Assembly: GCA_964448675.1 (NCBI GenBank)
Contig: CAYUZU010000007.1
Location: 62,001-126,000, forward strand
Direction: 5' to 3'
Origin: CAYUZU01 sp964448675
Lineage (GTDB): Bacteria; Planctomycetota; Phycisphaerae; UBA1845; Fen-1342
Length of the DNA stretch: 64,000 nucleotides
Numbering within the stretch: position 1 is the stretch's first letter; each line of letters starts with the position of its first letter. Shown here one piece after another: positions 1 to 8,140 of the stretch. The notes below the pieces were generated by a model. That model was given only the letters and a program-made list of their open reading frames with translations, was not told the DNA's origin and searched no databases. Made by a program: the position numbers and the translations under genes.

Positions 1-2
1 TG

Positions 3-431
3 CCCGGCGTGCCGATTGCCTGCGTGCGCCCCGCGCTGAACGTCACCGTGCTCGACGCCACGCGCAAGAAGGTGGACGCCGTCGCGCGAATCGTCGCCCG
101 TCTCGGCCTGCCCAATGTCGCCACCCGCTGGGGCCGGGCCGAGACCCTCGCGCGCGAACCCGCCTGCCAGGCCCGGTTCGACATTGTCACGGCCCGCGCG
201 GTCGCCGCGCTGCCGAAGCTGATTCCGCTCGCGGCGGAATTCGTCCGCGAAGACGGCCAGCTGTGGCTGTTCAAGTCGGCGGCCGCCCTGGGCGATGAGC
301 GTGCCGCCGCGGCACCGGCAGTGCGGCAACACCACCTGGAAGCCATTGAACCGGTGCAATACCGGCTTCCCGGCGAAGCCACGCCGCGCGTACTCCTGGG
401 CTACCAGCGCAGCCGACGACCTTGGTCGTAG
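3..431 (+). CDS. rsmG: 16S rRNA (guanine527-N7)-methyltransferase RsmG, 5'-truncated by window edge
   Basis: This is the C-terminal two thirds of RsmG, the S-adenosylmethionine-dependent enzyme that methylates N7 of G527 in 16S rRNA. The frame is open through the left edge, and the first visible residues (PGVPIACVRP) match the family's G-x-PG-x-PLAI stretch of the SAM site, so the true start lies outside the window. LDATRKKV, the acidic-residue segment after strand 2, and FDIVTARAVAALPKL are the other family landmarks; the C-terminal part keeps the usual length. There is no partner gene visible downstream. Identification rests on motif recognition and the typical Rossmann-methyltransferase layout. 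Confidence 0.85.
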   Translation, partial: PGVPIACVRPALNVTVLDATRKKVDAVARIVARLGLPNVATRWGRAETLAREPACQARFDIVTARAVAALPKLIPLAAEFVREDGQLWLFKSAAALGDERAAAAPAVRQHHLEAIEPVQYRLPGEATPRVLLGYQRSRRPWS

Positions 432-569
432 CGCCGGGGGTGAATCAAGACAAGGAGAAGGCCGCGATCGACGGCCGGTTTCGTCACGCAGCCGGGCATG
501 ACGTACCCACCGCCGATCGCGGCACCAACAAGAAAGGGGTTGACGCGCGCTAGCCGCTGCGCGGGAGGA

Positions 570-1355
570 TCAGAAGCCGCCTCTCCGCGGACCACCAGGC
601 CCGCCGGGCCCTCCCGGGCCATCCGGACCGCCGGGGCCACCTGGACCGCCGGGACCATGGCCGGGCGGCGGCGGGGGCAGCTCGTCCAGAATCGCCAACT
701 GCTCGTCGGTCAGGATGGCACGGAATTCCTCGCAGGCCTCGTCGCGGCGCGCTTCGATTGCGGAGCGCGTCTCGTCGTGAATCACGAGCCAGTCTGCGGT
801 CTGTTGCTCGGACAACGCGAGCGCATTCGCCAGCCGTTGCATGTGTGGCGGCAGGCCGTCGTGCTCGGGCGGCTCCGGCTGTTGCGTGCCGCAGTAGGGG
901 AAGCGCGGCGGCCGGTTCGGCGGCGGCCCCTCGCCCTCGTGGTTGCCCATCAACTCCTCGAGCAGCGCGAGCTGTTCCTCGCTCAGCAGTGCCTCGAAAT
1001 CCGCGCGCGCGGCGTCACGCAGTACCTCGATGTCCTCGTGCAGCAGCGCGAAGATCTCTTCGGCCAGGGCGCGCTGCTCGTCGGTGAGCTCGAGCGGGTC
1101 GCCGTGCGGCGGGCGCGGCCGATCCTCGCCGTTGTCGGCGGCCTGAGCCATGGGCCCGCCCCGCGCGCCTCGGCCAATGCCCGACTCGCACCCGACGGCC
1201 GTCTCGAGTGTCGCCGCATCCTGCTCGCCGGCCACGAGCGAAGCGACGGTGTCGAGCAGGTCGCTGGATTCGGCTGGGCCGCCACAGCCGGCCACGGCGA
1301 GCAGCGCGAGTGCGGTCAGGCCAACGGTCCATCGGAGTGGGAATCGCGTGCACAT
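570..1355 (-). CDS. Lipoprotein with two Spy/CpxP-like LTxEQ helical repeats and a collagen-like GPG tail
   Basis: The 261-residue product starts with a lipoprotein signal (TALALLAVAGC, Cys about residue 24), preceded by a strong AGGAGG ribosome site. Two related helical segments follow, each with an LTDEQ/LSEQQ start and an LSEEQ/LTDEQ end, as in periplasmic Spy/CpxP-type chaperones and metal sensors. The last about 30 residues are a run of Gly-Pro-Gly units with a basic end (RRGGF). No partner sensor kinase or efflux gene is next to it. Lipoprotein export is well supported; the Spy-like role is an inference from the LTxxQ motifs alone. The GPG tail is low complexity and may be an unstructured cell-surface linker. 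Confidence 0.7.
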   Translation of the reverse strand: MCTRFPLRWTVGLTALALLAVAGCGGPAESSDLLDTVASLVAGEQDAATLETAVGCESGIGRGARGGPMAQAADNGEDRPRPPHGDPLELTDEQRALAEEIFALLHEDIEVLRDAARADFEALLSEEQLALLEELMGNHEGEGPPPNRPPRFPYCGTQQPEPPEHDGLPPHMQRLANALALSEQQTADWLVIHDETRSAIEARRDEACEEFRAILTDEQLAILDELPPPPPGHGPGGPGGPGGPDGPGGPGGPGGPRRGGF

Positions 1356-1481
1356 GGGGATACCTCCTGTACAGTAGGCACTTCCCGGCCCTTGTACGCC
1401 GCGGGCCGAGCGTTCTGCCCCTGTAAACGCACCGCGGGCGGGGCTATTCGGGAATCTCGCGGAATATCTGGCGAGTGGCGA

Positions 1482-2654
1482 TCAGGAGACACTGAGCGCG
1501 ATTTGCGCAAGCAATGCCGTTCCCAGGGGCAGCGCGTCCTCGTCGATATCGAATCGCGGGTGGTGATGAGGATACTGGCAACCCTTATCCTCGTTGCGGG
1601 CCCCGACAAACAGAAACGCGGCGGGCACTTTTCGCGCGAAGTAGGCGAAGTCTTCGCCGCCGCCCTGTGGGGGAAGAGTGAGCAGTTGATCCTCACTGAA
1701 GCCGACGGCACGCGCCGCGGCCAGGGCGTGCTCGATCGCGCCCTGATCATTGATGAGGGCCGGGTAGCCGGGCGGAATGTCGATGGTGGCGGTCGCACCC
1801 TGGGCCTGCGTGACGCCGTCGACGATCTCGCGGATGCGGCGAGTGACGGTTGCCAGCGTGGCGTCATTCAGCGTGCGCACCGTGCCGCGCAGCTTGACCT
1901 CGGGCGGGATGATGTTGGAGGCGGTGCCGCCGTTGATCTGTGTAACGGAAACCACCGCACTCTCCGCCATCGCGATCGAACGACTGATGACGCTTTGCAG
2001 CGCGACGATCACCTGTGCGGCGACCAGCACGGGGTCGACACACTGCTGCGGCATCGCCGCGTGTCCGCCGCGGCCGTGGATCGTGATGTCGAGCTCGTTT
2101 GCGCTGGACATGAACGGGCCGACGCGTGTCCCGATCGTGCCGATTGGCATTTCCGACCAGACGTGCAGCCCGTAAGCGGCGTCAACGCCGTCGAGCACGC
2201 CGGCGTCAATCATCGGTGCTGCGCCGCCGGGCCACTTTTCCTCGCTGGGTTGGAAGATGAAGCGCACAGAACGTGAGAGGTGCTGTTTGTGAGCGCTCAA
2301 GAGCTTGGCAGCGCCGAGCAACATGGTGACGTGCGCATCGTGGCCGCAGGCGTGCATTGCGCCCGGCCTGGTGGATGCGTAAGGCGCGTCAGATACCTCG
2401 GTCACCGGCAGCGCGTCGGTGTCCGCACGCAGCGCGATCGCAGGACCATCGTTCACGCGCAGGTCCGCCACCACGCCGAAGGTGTCCCCTACGCGCTGTT
2501 GCGGCTCATAGCCCATGGCGCGGAGCTGGTCCACGATGAAGGCCGCGGTGCTTTCCTCTTGGCCGCTGAGTTCCGGGTGCGCGTGCAGGTAGCGGCGCCA
2601 GTCGATGAGCTGTTCGGCGAGATCGTCGGCTGCGGGACGGATGGAGATGTCCAT
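1482..2654 (-). CDS. M20-family metallopeptidase (amidohydrolase / N-acyl-amino acid hydrolase type)
   Basis: The 390-residue protein is a zinc-dependent amidohydrolase of the M20 family (hippurate hydrolase, N-acetyl-amino acid or IAA-amino acid hydrolase group). Visible metal-site motifs are RADTDALPV, HACGHDAHVTMLLGAA (the CGHDxH ligand and catalytic cluster), FQPSEE (catalytic Glu pair), YGLHVW and GGGEDFAYF. The lid-domain sequence GRGGHAAMPQQCVDP is also typical. I place the start at the ATG of MDISIRP because the family's N-terminal helix begins just after it; the open frame runs on upstream but shows no conserved sequence there and overlaps the divergent transporter gene. The acyl substrate cannot be read from sequence. 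The gene is transcribed away from the betaine-type transporter. Confidence 0.88.
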   Translation of the reverse strand: MDISIRPAADDLAEQLIDWRRYLHAHPELSGQEESTAAFIVDQLRAMGYEPQQRVGDTFGVVADLRVNDGPAIALRADTDALPVTEVSDAPYASTRPGAMHACGHDAHVTMLLGAAKLLSAHKQHLSRSVRFIFQPSEEKWPGGAAPMIDAGVLDGVDAAYGLHVWSEMPIGTIGTRVGPFMSSANELDITIHGRGGHAAMPQQCVDPVLVAAQVIVALQSVISRSIAMAESAVVSVTQINGGTASNIIPPEVKLRGTVRTLNDATLATVTRRIREIVDGVTQAQGATATIDIPPGYPALINDQGAIEHALAAARAVGFSEDQLLTLPPQGGGEDFAYFARKVPAAFLFVGARNEDKGCQYPHHHPRFDIDEDALPLGTALLAQIALSVS

Positions 2655-2888
2655 GATTTCGTGTCCGTGCTGAAGTCTCGTGCCCGGCTGCGGCGTGATG
2701 ATATGGTCTCGGTCTGCTGCCGCCAAGCGCCGTGGCCGCCGCGCCGGCATTCGACATCCGCAGTCGAGCGCGTTACAACCCGCTTCTAGCCGAAGAATCC
2801 GACAATACGAAGCCTTGGCCGTCGCCGGCTCGCCCGGGCGTTGGCCGCTGCCGGAGGTGCTTCCCTGCACGCGCCGGACGACGACAAC

Positions 2889-3689
2889 ATGATCACGCTC
2901 CAGGCCGTGCGCAAGACCTACGACGGCGAGACCTACGCCGTGGACGGCGTGAATCTCGCGGTGCGCCGCGGCGAGCTGCTCGTGCTGCTGGGCGAGTCCG
3001 GCTGCGGCAAGACGACGACGCTCAAGATGATCAACCGTCTGATCGAGGCCACCGAGGGCACGATCACGGTCGACGGCGAAGACAACCAGGCGCTTGACGG
3101 GGTGCAGCTTCGTCGCCGGATCGGCTACGTCTTCCAGGGCATCGGCCTGTTCCCGCACATGACCGTCGGCGAGAACGTCGCGATTGTGCCGCGGCTGCTG
3201 GAGTGGCGCGAGGACGACATCCGCCAGCGCGTCGACGAACTCCTCGACCTCGTCGGCCTGGTCCCCGACGAGTACCGCGATCGTGCGCCGAGCGAACTCT
3301 CGGGCGGGCAGCGACAGCGCGTCGGGCTGGCGCGCGCGCTGGCGGCGCGGCCCAAGCTGATGCTGATGGACGAGCCACTTGGGGCCCTGGATCCCGTCAC
3401 GCGCGACGCGCTCCAGGACGAATTCACGAAGATCCATCGCGACTTGGGCCTGACAACCGTCATGGTGACCCACGACATGACCGAGGCGCTGCTCATGGCC
3501 GACCGCATCGCCGTCATGACGGGCGGCCGCATCGCCCGTCTCGGCACGCCGCACGAACTGTTGACCGACCCCCAGGATGAATACGCGCGCAAGCTGATGG
3601 AGATGCCCAAACGCCAGGCGGACCGCGTCGAAGACCTGGTGGCGGCGTCAGACGACAAGGGGGCCGCGGGCCTGCCAAAGACCAAATAG
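2889..3689 (+). CDS. Quaternary-amine-type ABC transporter, ATP-binding protein (OpuCA/ProV-like)
   Basis: This 266-residue ATPase energises uptake through the permease/binding-protein fusion encoded 19 bases downstream. It contains Walker A (GESGCGKTTTLKMINRL), Q-loop (YVFQGIGLFPHMTV), signature (LSGGQRQRVGLARAL), Walker B (LMLMDEPLGALDP) and H-loop (VTHDMTEAL). KMINRLIEATEGTI is a hallmark of the glycine betaine/carnitine/choline (OpuA/OpuC) branch. Unlike many ProV and OpuCA proteins it ends soon after the nucleotide-binding domain and has no C-terminal CBS pair, so ionic-strength gating through CBS domains is not expected. I chose the ATG at 2889 because the domain begins with MITLQAVRKTY. 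Confidence 0.9.
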   Translation: MITLQAVRKTYDGETYAVDGVNLAVRRGELLVLLGESGCGKTTTLKMINRLIEATEGTITVDGEDNQALDGVQLRRRIGYVFQGIGLFPHMTVGENVAIVPRLLEWREDDIRQRVDELLDLVGLVPDEYRDRAPSELSGGQRQRVGLARALAARPKLMLMDEPLGALDPVTRDALQDEFTKIHRDLGLTTVMVTHDMTEALLMADRIAVMTGGRIARLGTPHELLTDPQDEYARKLMEMPKRQADRVEDLVAASDDKGAAGLPKTK

Positions 3690-3708
3690 AAAGCGTGAAC
3701 CGCCGCTC

Positions 3709-5298
3709 ATGAGCGAGAATCTTCGTCAAAACCTCGAGATCCTGCCCGCGACGCTGTCGAATCATCTGATGATCAGCGTTGTCGCACTCGGCGCCGGCCT
3801 GGTGATCAGTGTGATCATCGCGATCATCGTGATTCGTCTGTCGGCGCTTCGCTATCCCGTCCTGACGCTGATCAGTATTGTGCAGACGATCCCGAGCCTG
3901 GCGCTGCTGGCGCTCATGGTGCCGCTGCTGGGCATGCTCGGTTTCTGGCCGACCGTGATCGCCCTGACCATGTACAGCATGTTGCCGATCACGCGCAACA
4001 CGGTCACTGGCATTCTGGGGGTCGATCCGCCGCTCGTGGAGGCGGCTCGTGGCGTCGGCATGACGGAGACACAGGTGCTATTGCGCGTCGAGTTGCCGCT
4101 CGCACTGCCGGTGATCATCGCGGGCATTCGTACGGCGACCGTGTGGGTCGTCGGCATTGCCACACTCGCCACGCCCGTCGGCCAGCCCTGCCTGGGTAAC
4201 TACATCTTCCGTGGCCTGCAAACCATGAACTGGCCGATGGTGACGTTCGGGTGTGTTGCGGCAGCGGTGCTGGCGATCGTGCTCGACATGCTGATTGGCG
4301 GGATGGAGCGTGGCGTCAAGGAGCGCCAGCGGCCCCTGACACTGTTCTGCGGTATCGTGCTGCTGGCGGTTTGTGGCGGCGGGCTGGTTGCGCCGAGCGT
4401 CGTGCGGGCGATCAAGCAGGCGGGGCAGGACGACCGGCCGGTGGTCTGGTTCGGGTCCAAGACCTTTACCGAGCAGTTCATCCTGGCCGACCTCATGGCC
4501 GACCTGGCCGAGGACGCCGGCTACAACGCGATGGAAAAAGAGAGTCTCGGCAGCACCGTGATCTTCGATGCATTGACCGTGAACCAGCTTGACGCCTACG
4601 TCGACTATACGGGTACCATCTGGGCCAACTACATGGGGCGCACAGAGACCGCCGACGCGGATACCGTCTATCGCGAGGTGCGCCGCTGGCTGAAGGACAA
4701 GCACGGCGTCGAGTGCCTTGGCCGGCTGGGCTTCGAGAACGCCTACGGGCTGGCCATGCGCCGGGCGCAAGCTGAAGCGCTGGGGATCGAGACCATCGGC
4801 GATCTGCGCGAGCACGCACCGGACATGAAGATCGGCGGCGACTACGAGTTCTTTGGCCGGCCCGAATGGGAGGCCATCAAGAACAGCTACAACCTCGATT
4901 TCATTGACCAGGTCAGCTACGACTCGACCTTCATGTACCCTGCCGTCGCCGATGGCACCGTCGATGTTATCTCGGCATTCACGACGGATGGTCGCATCGC
5001 CGCGTTCGACCTGGTCGTGCTTGACGATCCGAAGAACGCGATCCCGCCATACGATGCGGTGCTGCTGCTCTCCAGCGAGGCTGCCGCGAAGGAAGACCTG
5101 GTCGCCGCCCTGAAGCCCCTGGTCGGTGCGATCGGCCTCGACGAGATCCGCCATGCCAACCACATGGTTGACCGCGAAGACGACAAGAAGACGGTGGGTG
5201 AAGCGGCGGGTTGGCTGCGCGAAACGGTTCTGACGCCGGCGACACAGCCGGCGACGCAACCGGCGGCCACACCAGCGGCAACGCAGACGGGGCCCTAG
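3709..5298 (+). CDS. Fused permease and substrate-binding protein of a betaine/choline-type ABC transporter (OpuCB-OpuCC-like)
   Basis: The 529-residue product joins two transporter parts. Residues about 1-205 form the permease, with the EAA-type cytoplasmic loop (VEAARGVGMTETQVLLRVELP) and the SIVQTIPSLALLALMVPLLG segment typical of OpuCB/ProW. A further hydrophobic segment at about 210-230 leads into the extracytoplasmic binding domain (about 245-510), which opens with WFGSKTFTEQFILADLM and contains YVDYTGTIW and TTDGRIAAFDLVVLDDP, as in OpuCC/OsmF-type receptors. The tail is low-complexity Pro/Thr/Ala. Such fusions are known in the family (for example BusAB of Lactococcus). The substrate is probably a quaternary amine; sequence does not decide which. 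It is the second gene of a two-gene operon. Confidence 0.9.
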   Translation: MSENLRQNLEILPATLSNHLMISVVALGAGLVISVIIAIIVIRLSALRYPVLTLISIVQTIPSLALLALMVPLLGMLGFWPTVIALTMYSMLPITRNTVTGILGVDPPLVEAARGVGMTETQVLLRVELPLALPVIIAGIRTATVWVVGIATLATPVGQPCLGNYIFRGLQTMNWPMVTFGCVAAAVLAIVLDMLIGGMERGVKERQRPLTLFCGIVLLAVCGGGLVAPSVVRAIKQAGQDDRPVVWFGSKTFTEQFILADLMADLAEDAGYNAMEKESLGSTVIFDALTVNQLDAYVDYTGTIWANYMGRTETADADTVYREVRRWLKDKHGVECLGRLGFENAYGLAMRRAQAEALGIETIGDLREHAPDMKIGGDYEFFGRPEWEAIKNSYNLDFIDQVSYDSTFMYPAVADGTVDVISAFTTDGRIAAFDLVVLDDPKNAIPPYDAVLLLSSEAAAKEDLVAALKPLVGAIGLDEIRHANHMVDREDDKKTVGEAAGWLRETVLTPATQPATQPAATPAATQTGP

Positions 5299-5356
5299 CG
5301 CGACACACATCGCCTCGCTGGCGGCTGGGTATGCTTGACTAGACGAGGGTGGTCCT

Positions 5357-5860
5357 ATGCGATGGCTGCTGTTCGGAATGGGTGTGCTGCTCGGCGGTGG
5401 GATTACGGCGGCGTTGTTCCTGATGGCAGGCATGCCGTGGCCGATCGGCGGGCCGCTGATGCTGCAACGCGTCACGCGCAAGCCCCTGCCCGAGTTGCGC
5501 AAGTTCTTCCCCGACGAGGAGCACTACGCACTGCTGCACAACGGGCGCACCGTGGCGCACGCGCGCGCCAATGACGCCGGCGTGTTGTCGTTATATGCCC
5601 TCACGCCCGACCGGTCCCGCTGGGTGAGCATCCAGGGCGCCAACGGCGTCTTCCCTGCGTGCGTCTGCGTCGAGCGGATGCCGCCCGGCGTGCTGCACCC
5701 GCCGCGTTTGAGTTTCTACGACGACGACCTCGACGGGCTCCCCGACCGGCGCTATGAGTGGGGAGCGAAACGTTGGTCCACCTGCACCGAGGTCAAGTGG
5801 ACGGTGCGTGACACGCCCGCGACGGCGCCCGCCGCTGCCGCGCCCGGCCCGCGCCCCTAG
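5357..5860 (+). CDS. Hypothetical membrane-anchored protein with a short Asp-rich calcium-loop-like motif
   Basis: I do not recognise this 167-residue protein. It starts with one hydrophobic helix (LFGMGVLLGGGITAALFLMA), so it is probably tethered to the membrane with most of the chain outside the cytoplasm. Near residue 125 the segment SFYDDDLDGLPDRRYEW has the spacing of a DxDxDG calcium-binding loop. The last 15 residues are Ala/Pro-rich. It starts 58 bases after the transporter fusion and could be co-transcribed with it. Codon usage and GC match the neighbours, which supports a real gene; no function is assigned. Confidence 0.6.
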   Translation: MRWLLFGMGVLLGGGITAALFLMAGMPWPIGGPLMLQRVTRKPLPELRKFFPDEEHYALLHNGRTVAHARANDAGVLSLYALTPDRSRWVSIQGANGVFPACVCVERMPPGVLHPPRLSFYDDDLDGLPDRRYEWGAKRWSTCTEVKWTVRDTPATAPAAAAPGPRP

Positions 5861-6027
5861 AGCGGTGCTGGACCATCTGCCTCCCGGGCCCGCTTGCGCG
5901 GCCCGGCCACCGCTGAACATCCGCACGCTGCTGCAGGGCCGGGTGCGCAGTACTCGGTACCCACGGCTTGCTCGTACAAACCGCCTTCCGTCGCTGACCG
6001 GCGACCGCCGGCGCAGACTCAGCGGCG

Positions 6028-6237
6028 TCAGCCGAACCCCGCGCCCGGCGGGCCGCAGTTGCGACGGTCGCGCATCTTCGTGCGGATGCGCTCGCTGCCG
6101 TGGGCGGCCGGCGCCGTGACGGCGCGCTCGACGTCGCTGCTGCCGCATTGTGGGCAGGGCGCTGTACCGCCGAAACGGTTTACCAATTCGTCGAACGTAT
6201 GGCCGCATTTGCGACAGCGGAATGAGTACATCGGCAT
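6028..6237 (-). CDS. FmdB-family zinc-ribbon protein
   Basis: This 69-residue protein belongs to the FmdB putative regulatory family. The diagnostic N-terminus MPMYSFRCRKCGHTFDEL is followed by a second knuckle (CPQCGSSDVERAV), giving a CxxC...CxxC zinc ribbon. Family members are small and often encoded alone; their role (first proposed as regulation of formamidase genes) is still poorly defined. The tail carries an extra Cys and is Gly/Pro-rich. It is flanked by intergenic sequence on both sides, with no operon partner. Confidence 0.8.
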   Translation of the reverse strand: MPMYSFRCRKCGHTFDELVNRFGGTAPCPQCGSSDVERAVTAPAAHGSERIRTKMRDRRNCGPPGAGFG

Positions 6238-6525
6238 GTCCGGTCTCCTGCGTACGCTGCGGTGGCCAGGGTGGCTGCGGCGGCGCGAGCCTGCGTGACA
6301 CTGTAATCCATCGGCCGAGCGCAGTCGCCGGGTCGAGTGTGGCAGTGCGGCGCCGCACGAGCCGATTCGCTGCGAAAGAGCGGGGGGCCACGGCGGCCGT
6401 CGCTGAGGCTGTGGCTTGGTCCTGTCCGGTCGCTTCCCCTATCATGCAGCCCGTCGCGAGCGGCGTGGGGAAGAGAGCGCCGCGACGCTTGAAGCGCCAG
6501 CGGGCCAAACTCGGGAGCTCCATCG

Positions 6526-7848
6526 GTGGCCGTCGGTTTCAATTTCGGACTCCTTATTCTGCTGGCGTTGCTCTTCGCCGGCGTCGGTGCCGGGCTCGTC
6601 ATCCGTGGCGGTTGGCCGCGGCGGCGGGGCACCGAGCCGCGGTGCCGAGCGTGTGACTACAACCTCACCGGGCTCACCAGCGACCGCTGCCCGGAGTGCG
6701 GCGCCACGCTCACCAGCGCGGCAGTCGTCCACGGCGTGCGCCGGCGGCGGCCGGTGATGATCGCCACCGGCGTGTTGCTGCTGCTGCTCAGCGTGGTGGC
6801 CCTGGTGCCGGTGGCGCAGAACATCGACTGGTATGCGCTCAAGCCGACGAGTTGGCTCGTCAGCGACCTCGACAACCCGGCCGCGTTCAACCGCGCCTGG
6901 CGCGAGCTGCGGGACCGCTACGACGCCGGACTTCTCGTGGACAGCAACCTGCGCAAGGTCGTTGCACGCTGCCTGGCCGAACAGGGCCGGCCGTGGGGGG
7001 CGAACTTGAAAGCTGCACTGGTCGAGTTCCTCGGGTTATGCCACCGGGACGGCGTGCTGACGCCCGCGGAGGTGGAGCGGTTCGTGCAGCAGATGGTGCT
7101 GTTGAAGCTCGAAGTGCGCGCGCCGGTGGTCATGGGCGATCCGCTGCCGTACCGCCTCAGCCACACCTGCCGCTTCCCGTCGGGCCACCACTGGGTCGAG
7201 ATAACCGCCGAGCAGTTCTTCCTCGACGGCCAGCCGGTGGGACCGCGCGACGGCGGCCTGTCGCGCCTCAGCGGTATCGGGGCGGGTGGCTCGTCAGGCC
7301 GACAGACGACGGCCCCGGCGCCGGGTCGGCATGAGCTGCGCGGCACGGCCCGGGTCCGCGTGTTTCAGGGGCCGAGCTTCGAGGAGGAGTTGAGCACATT
7401 GCTGGGGGCGTATACACGCGATGTGACTGTGCGATTCGAGGTGCTGGCCGAGGCGCCGCCCGATCTGCTCGAGCCGCAGCCCGCGCCGCAGCACGCGTCC
7501 GCCTTGCGCGATGCGATCCGCATCGAGATCGAGTGTGACGGTCGTTCCGGCTGGCTGCGTATCGAGGCCGAGGAAACGCCAGTCGCGGTGGCCTTCGACG
7601 TCTTCCTCGTCGTGGATGGAGAAGACCGGTATGCCCGGTCGTTTGACGCACAGGCGGGCGGCGGCCCGCGCGGCTGGAACTCCGACCTGGCCGTCCCCGG
7701 CTTCTGCGATGACCCGCCCGAGCAGTGCACCGTCATCCTGCGTGCCAGCCAGCGCGCGGCGAAGGAGTCGATCGATATCTTCGCCTACTGGGAAGGCGAG
7801 CTGGTGTTCGAGGCTGTACCGGTGACGCGGCCGGCGAACAGCGATTAG
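6526..7848 (+). CDS. Planctomycete-type membrane protein with N-terminal zinc ribbon
   Basis: The 440-residue protein has a first membrane helix (about residues 7-28), then a zinc ribbon CRACDYNLTGLTSDRCPECG (about 40-62), then a second membrane helix (about 77-100), and a long extracytoplasmic part without a domain I recognise. The ribbon with a YxLxG element is common among planctomycete membrane proteins of unknown function and places four Cys between the two helices on the cytoplasmic side. The start is a GTG codon. A Gly/Ser/Pro stretch near residue 250 separates two apparent beta-rich halves. A related ribbon occurs at the C-terminal end of the protein at 13808-14347. Function is unknown. 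Confidence 0.7.
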   Translation: MAVGFNFGLLILLALLFAGVGAGLVIRGGWPRRRGTEPRCRACDYNLTGLTSDRCPECGATLTSAAVVHGVRRRRPVMIATGVLLLLLSVVALVPVAQNIDWYALKPTSWLVSDLDNPAAFNRAWRELRDRYDAGLLVDSNLRKVVARCLAEQGRPWGANLKAALVEFLGLCHRDGVLTPAEVERFVQQMVLLKLEVRAPVVMGDPLPYRLSHTCRFPSGHHWVEITAEQFFLDGQPVGPRDGGLSRLSGIGAGGSSGRQTTAPAPGRHELRGTARVRVFQGPSFEEELSTLLGAYTRDVTVRFEVLAEAPPDLLEPQPAPQHASALRDAIRIEIECDGRSGWLRIEAEETPVAVAFDVFLVVDGEDRYARSFDAQAGGGPRGWNSDLAVPGFCDDPPEQCTVILRASQRAAKESIDIFAYWEGELVFEAVPVTRPANSD

Positions 7849-7931
7849 CGCCGCGCACGCGTCGACGAGCGCCCGGCGTGCCGGCACCCGGTGCGGCCGG
7901 CGTCGTGCCCAACGCCAGGGTGACCGCCGTG

Positions 7932-7951
7932 GGCGCGCGGCTGCGCGCGCC
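7932..7951. other. Perfect 8-bp GC hairpin downstream of the zinc-ribbon gene
   Basis: GGCGCGCG, a four-base loop (GCTG) and CGCGCGCC form a perfect stem about 85 bases after the stop codon at 7848. No T-tract follows on either strand, so it is not a standard intrinsic terminator, although a strong stem could still stall transcription. The rest of the 292-base gap up to 8140 shows nothing recognisable apart from the ribosome site of the next gene. Confidence 0.3.
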
Positions 7952-8140
7952 ACCTAACCCTCTGCCCGCCGCGCCGCCGATACCACCTGAGGCACTTACG
8001 ATTCCCACGCCATGATGGTGAGAACCGAACATCACCAGCCCGGTTTTCACCTTGGGGGGGCGCGGGTGGGTGCCGAGCATTGATAGCGGTGCGATCGGAA
8101 TCGTGTGCCGCTCCTGGTCGCGGTCCATTGGAGGTTTGTT

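Noticed and set aside
498..2276. A 592-codon plus-strand frame over the lipoprotein and M20 genes
   Set aside because: It spans two real genes and the gap between them on the other strand.
2655..3554. N-terminal extension of the M20 gene by 300 codons
   Set aside because: The extension lies antisense to the ABC ATPase gene and lacks family similarity; the M20 fold starts at MDISIRP.
7932..7951. Intrinsic terminator after the zinc-ribbon gene
   Set aside because: The stem is perfect but has no T-tract on either strand; kept only as a hairpin of unknown role.
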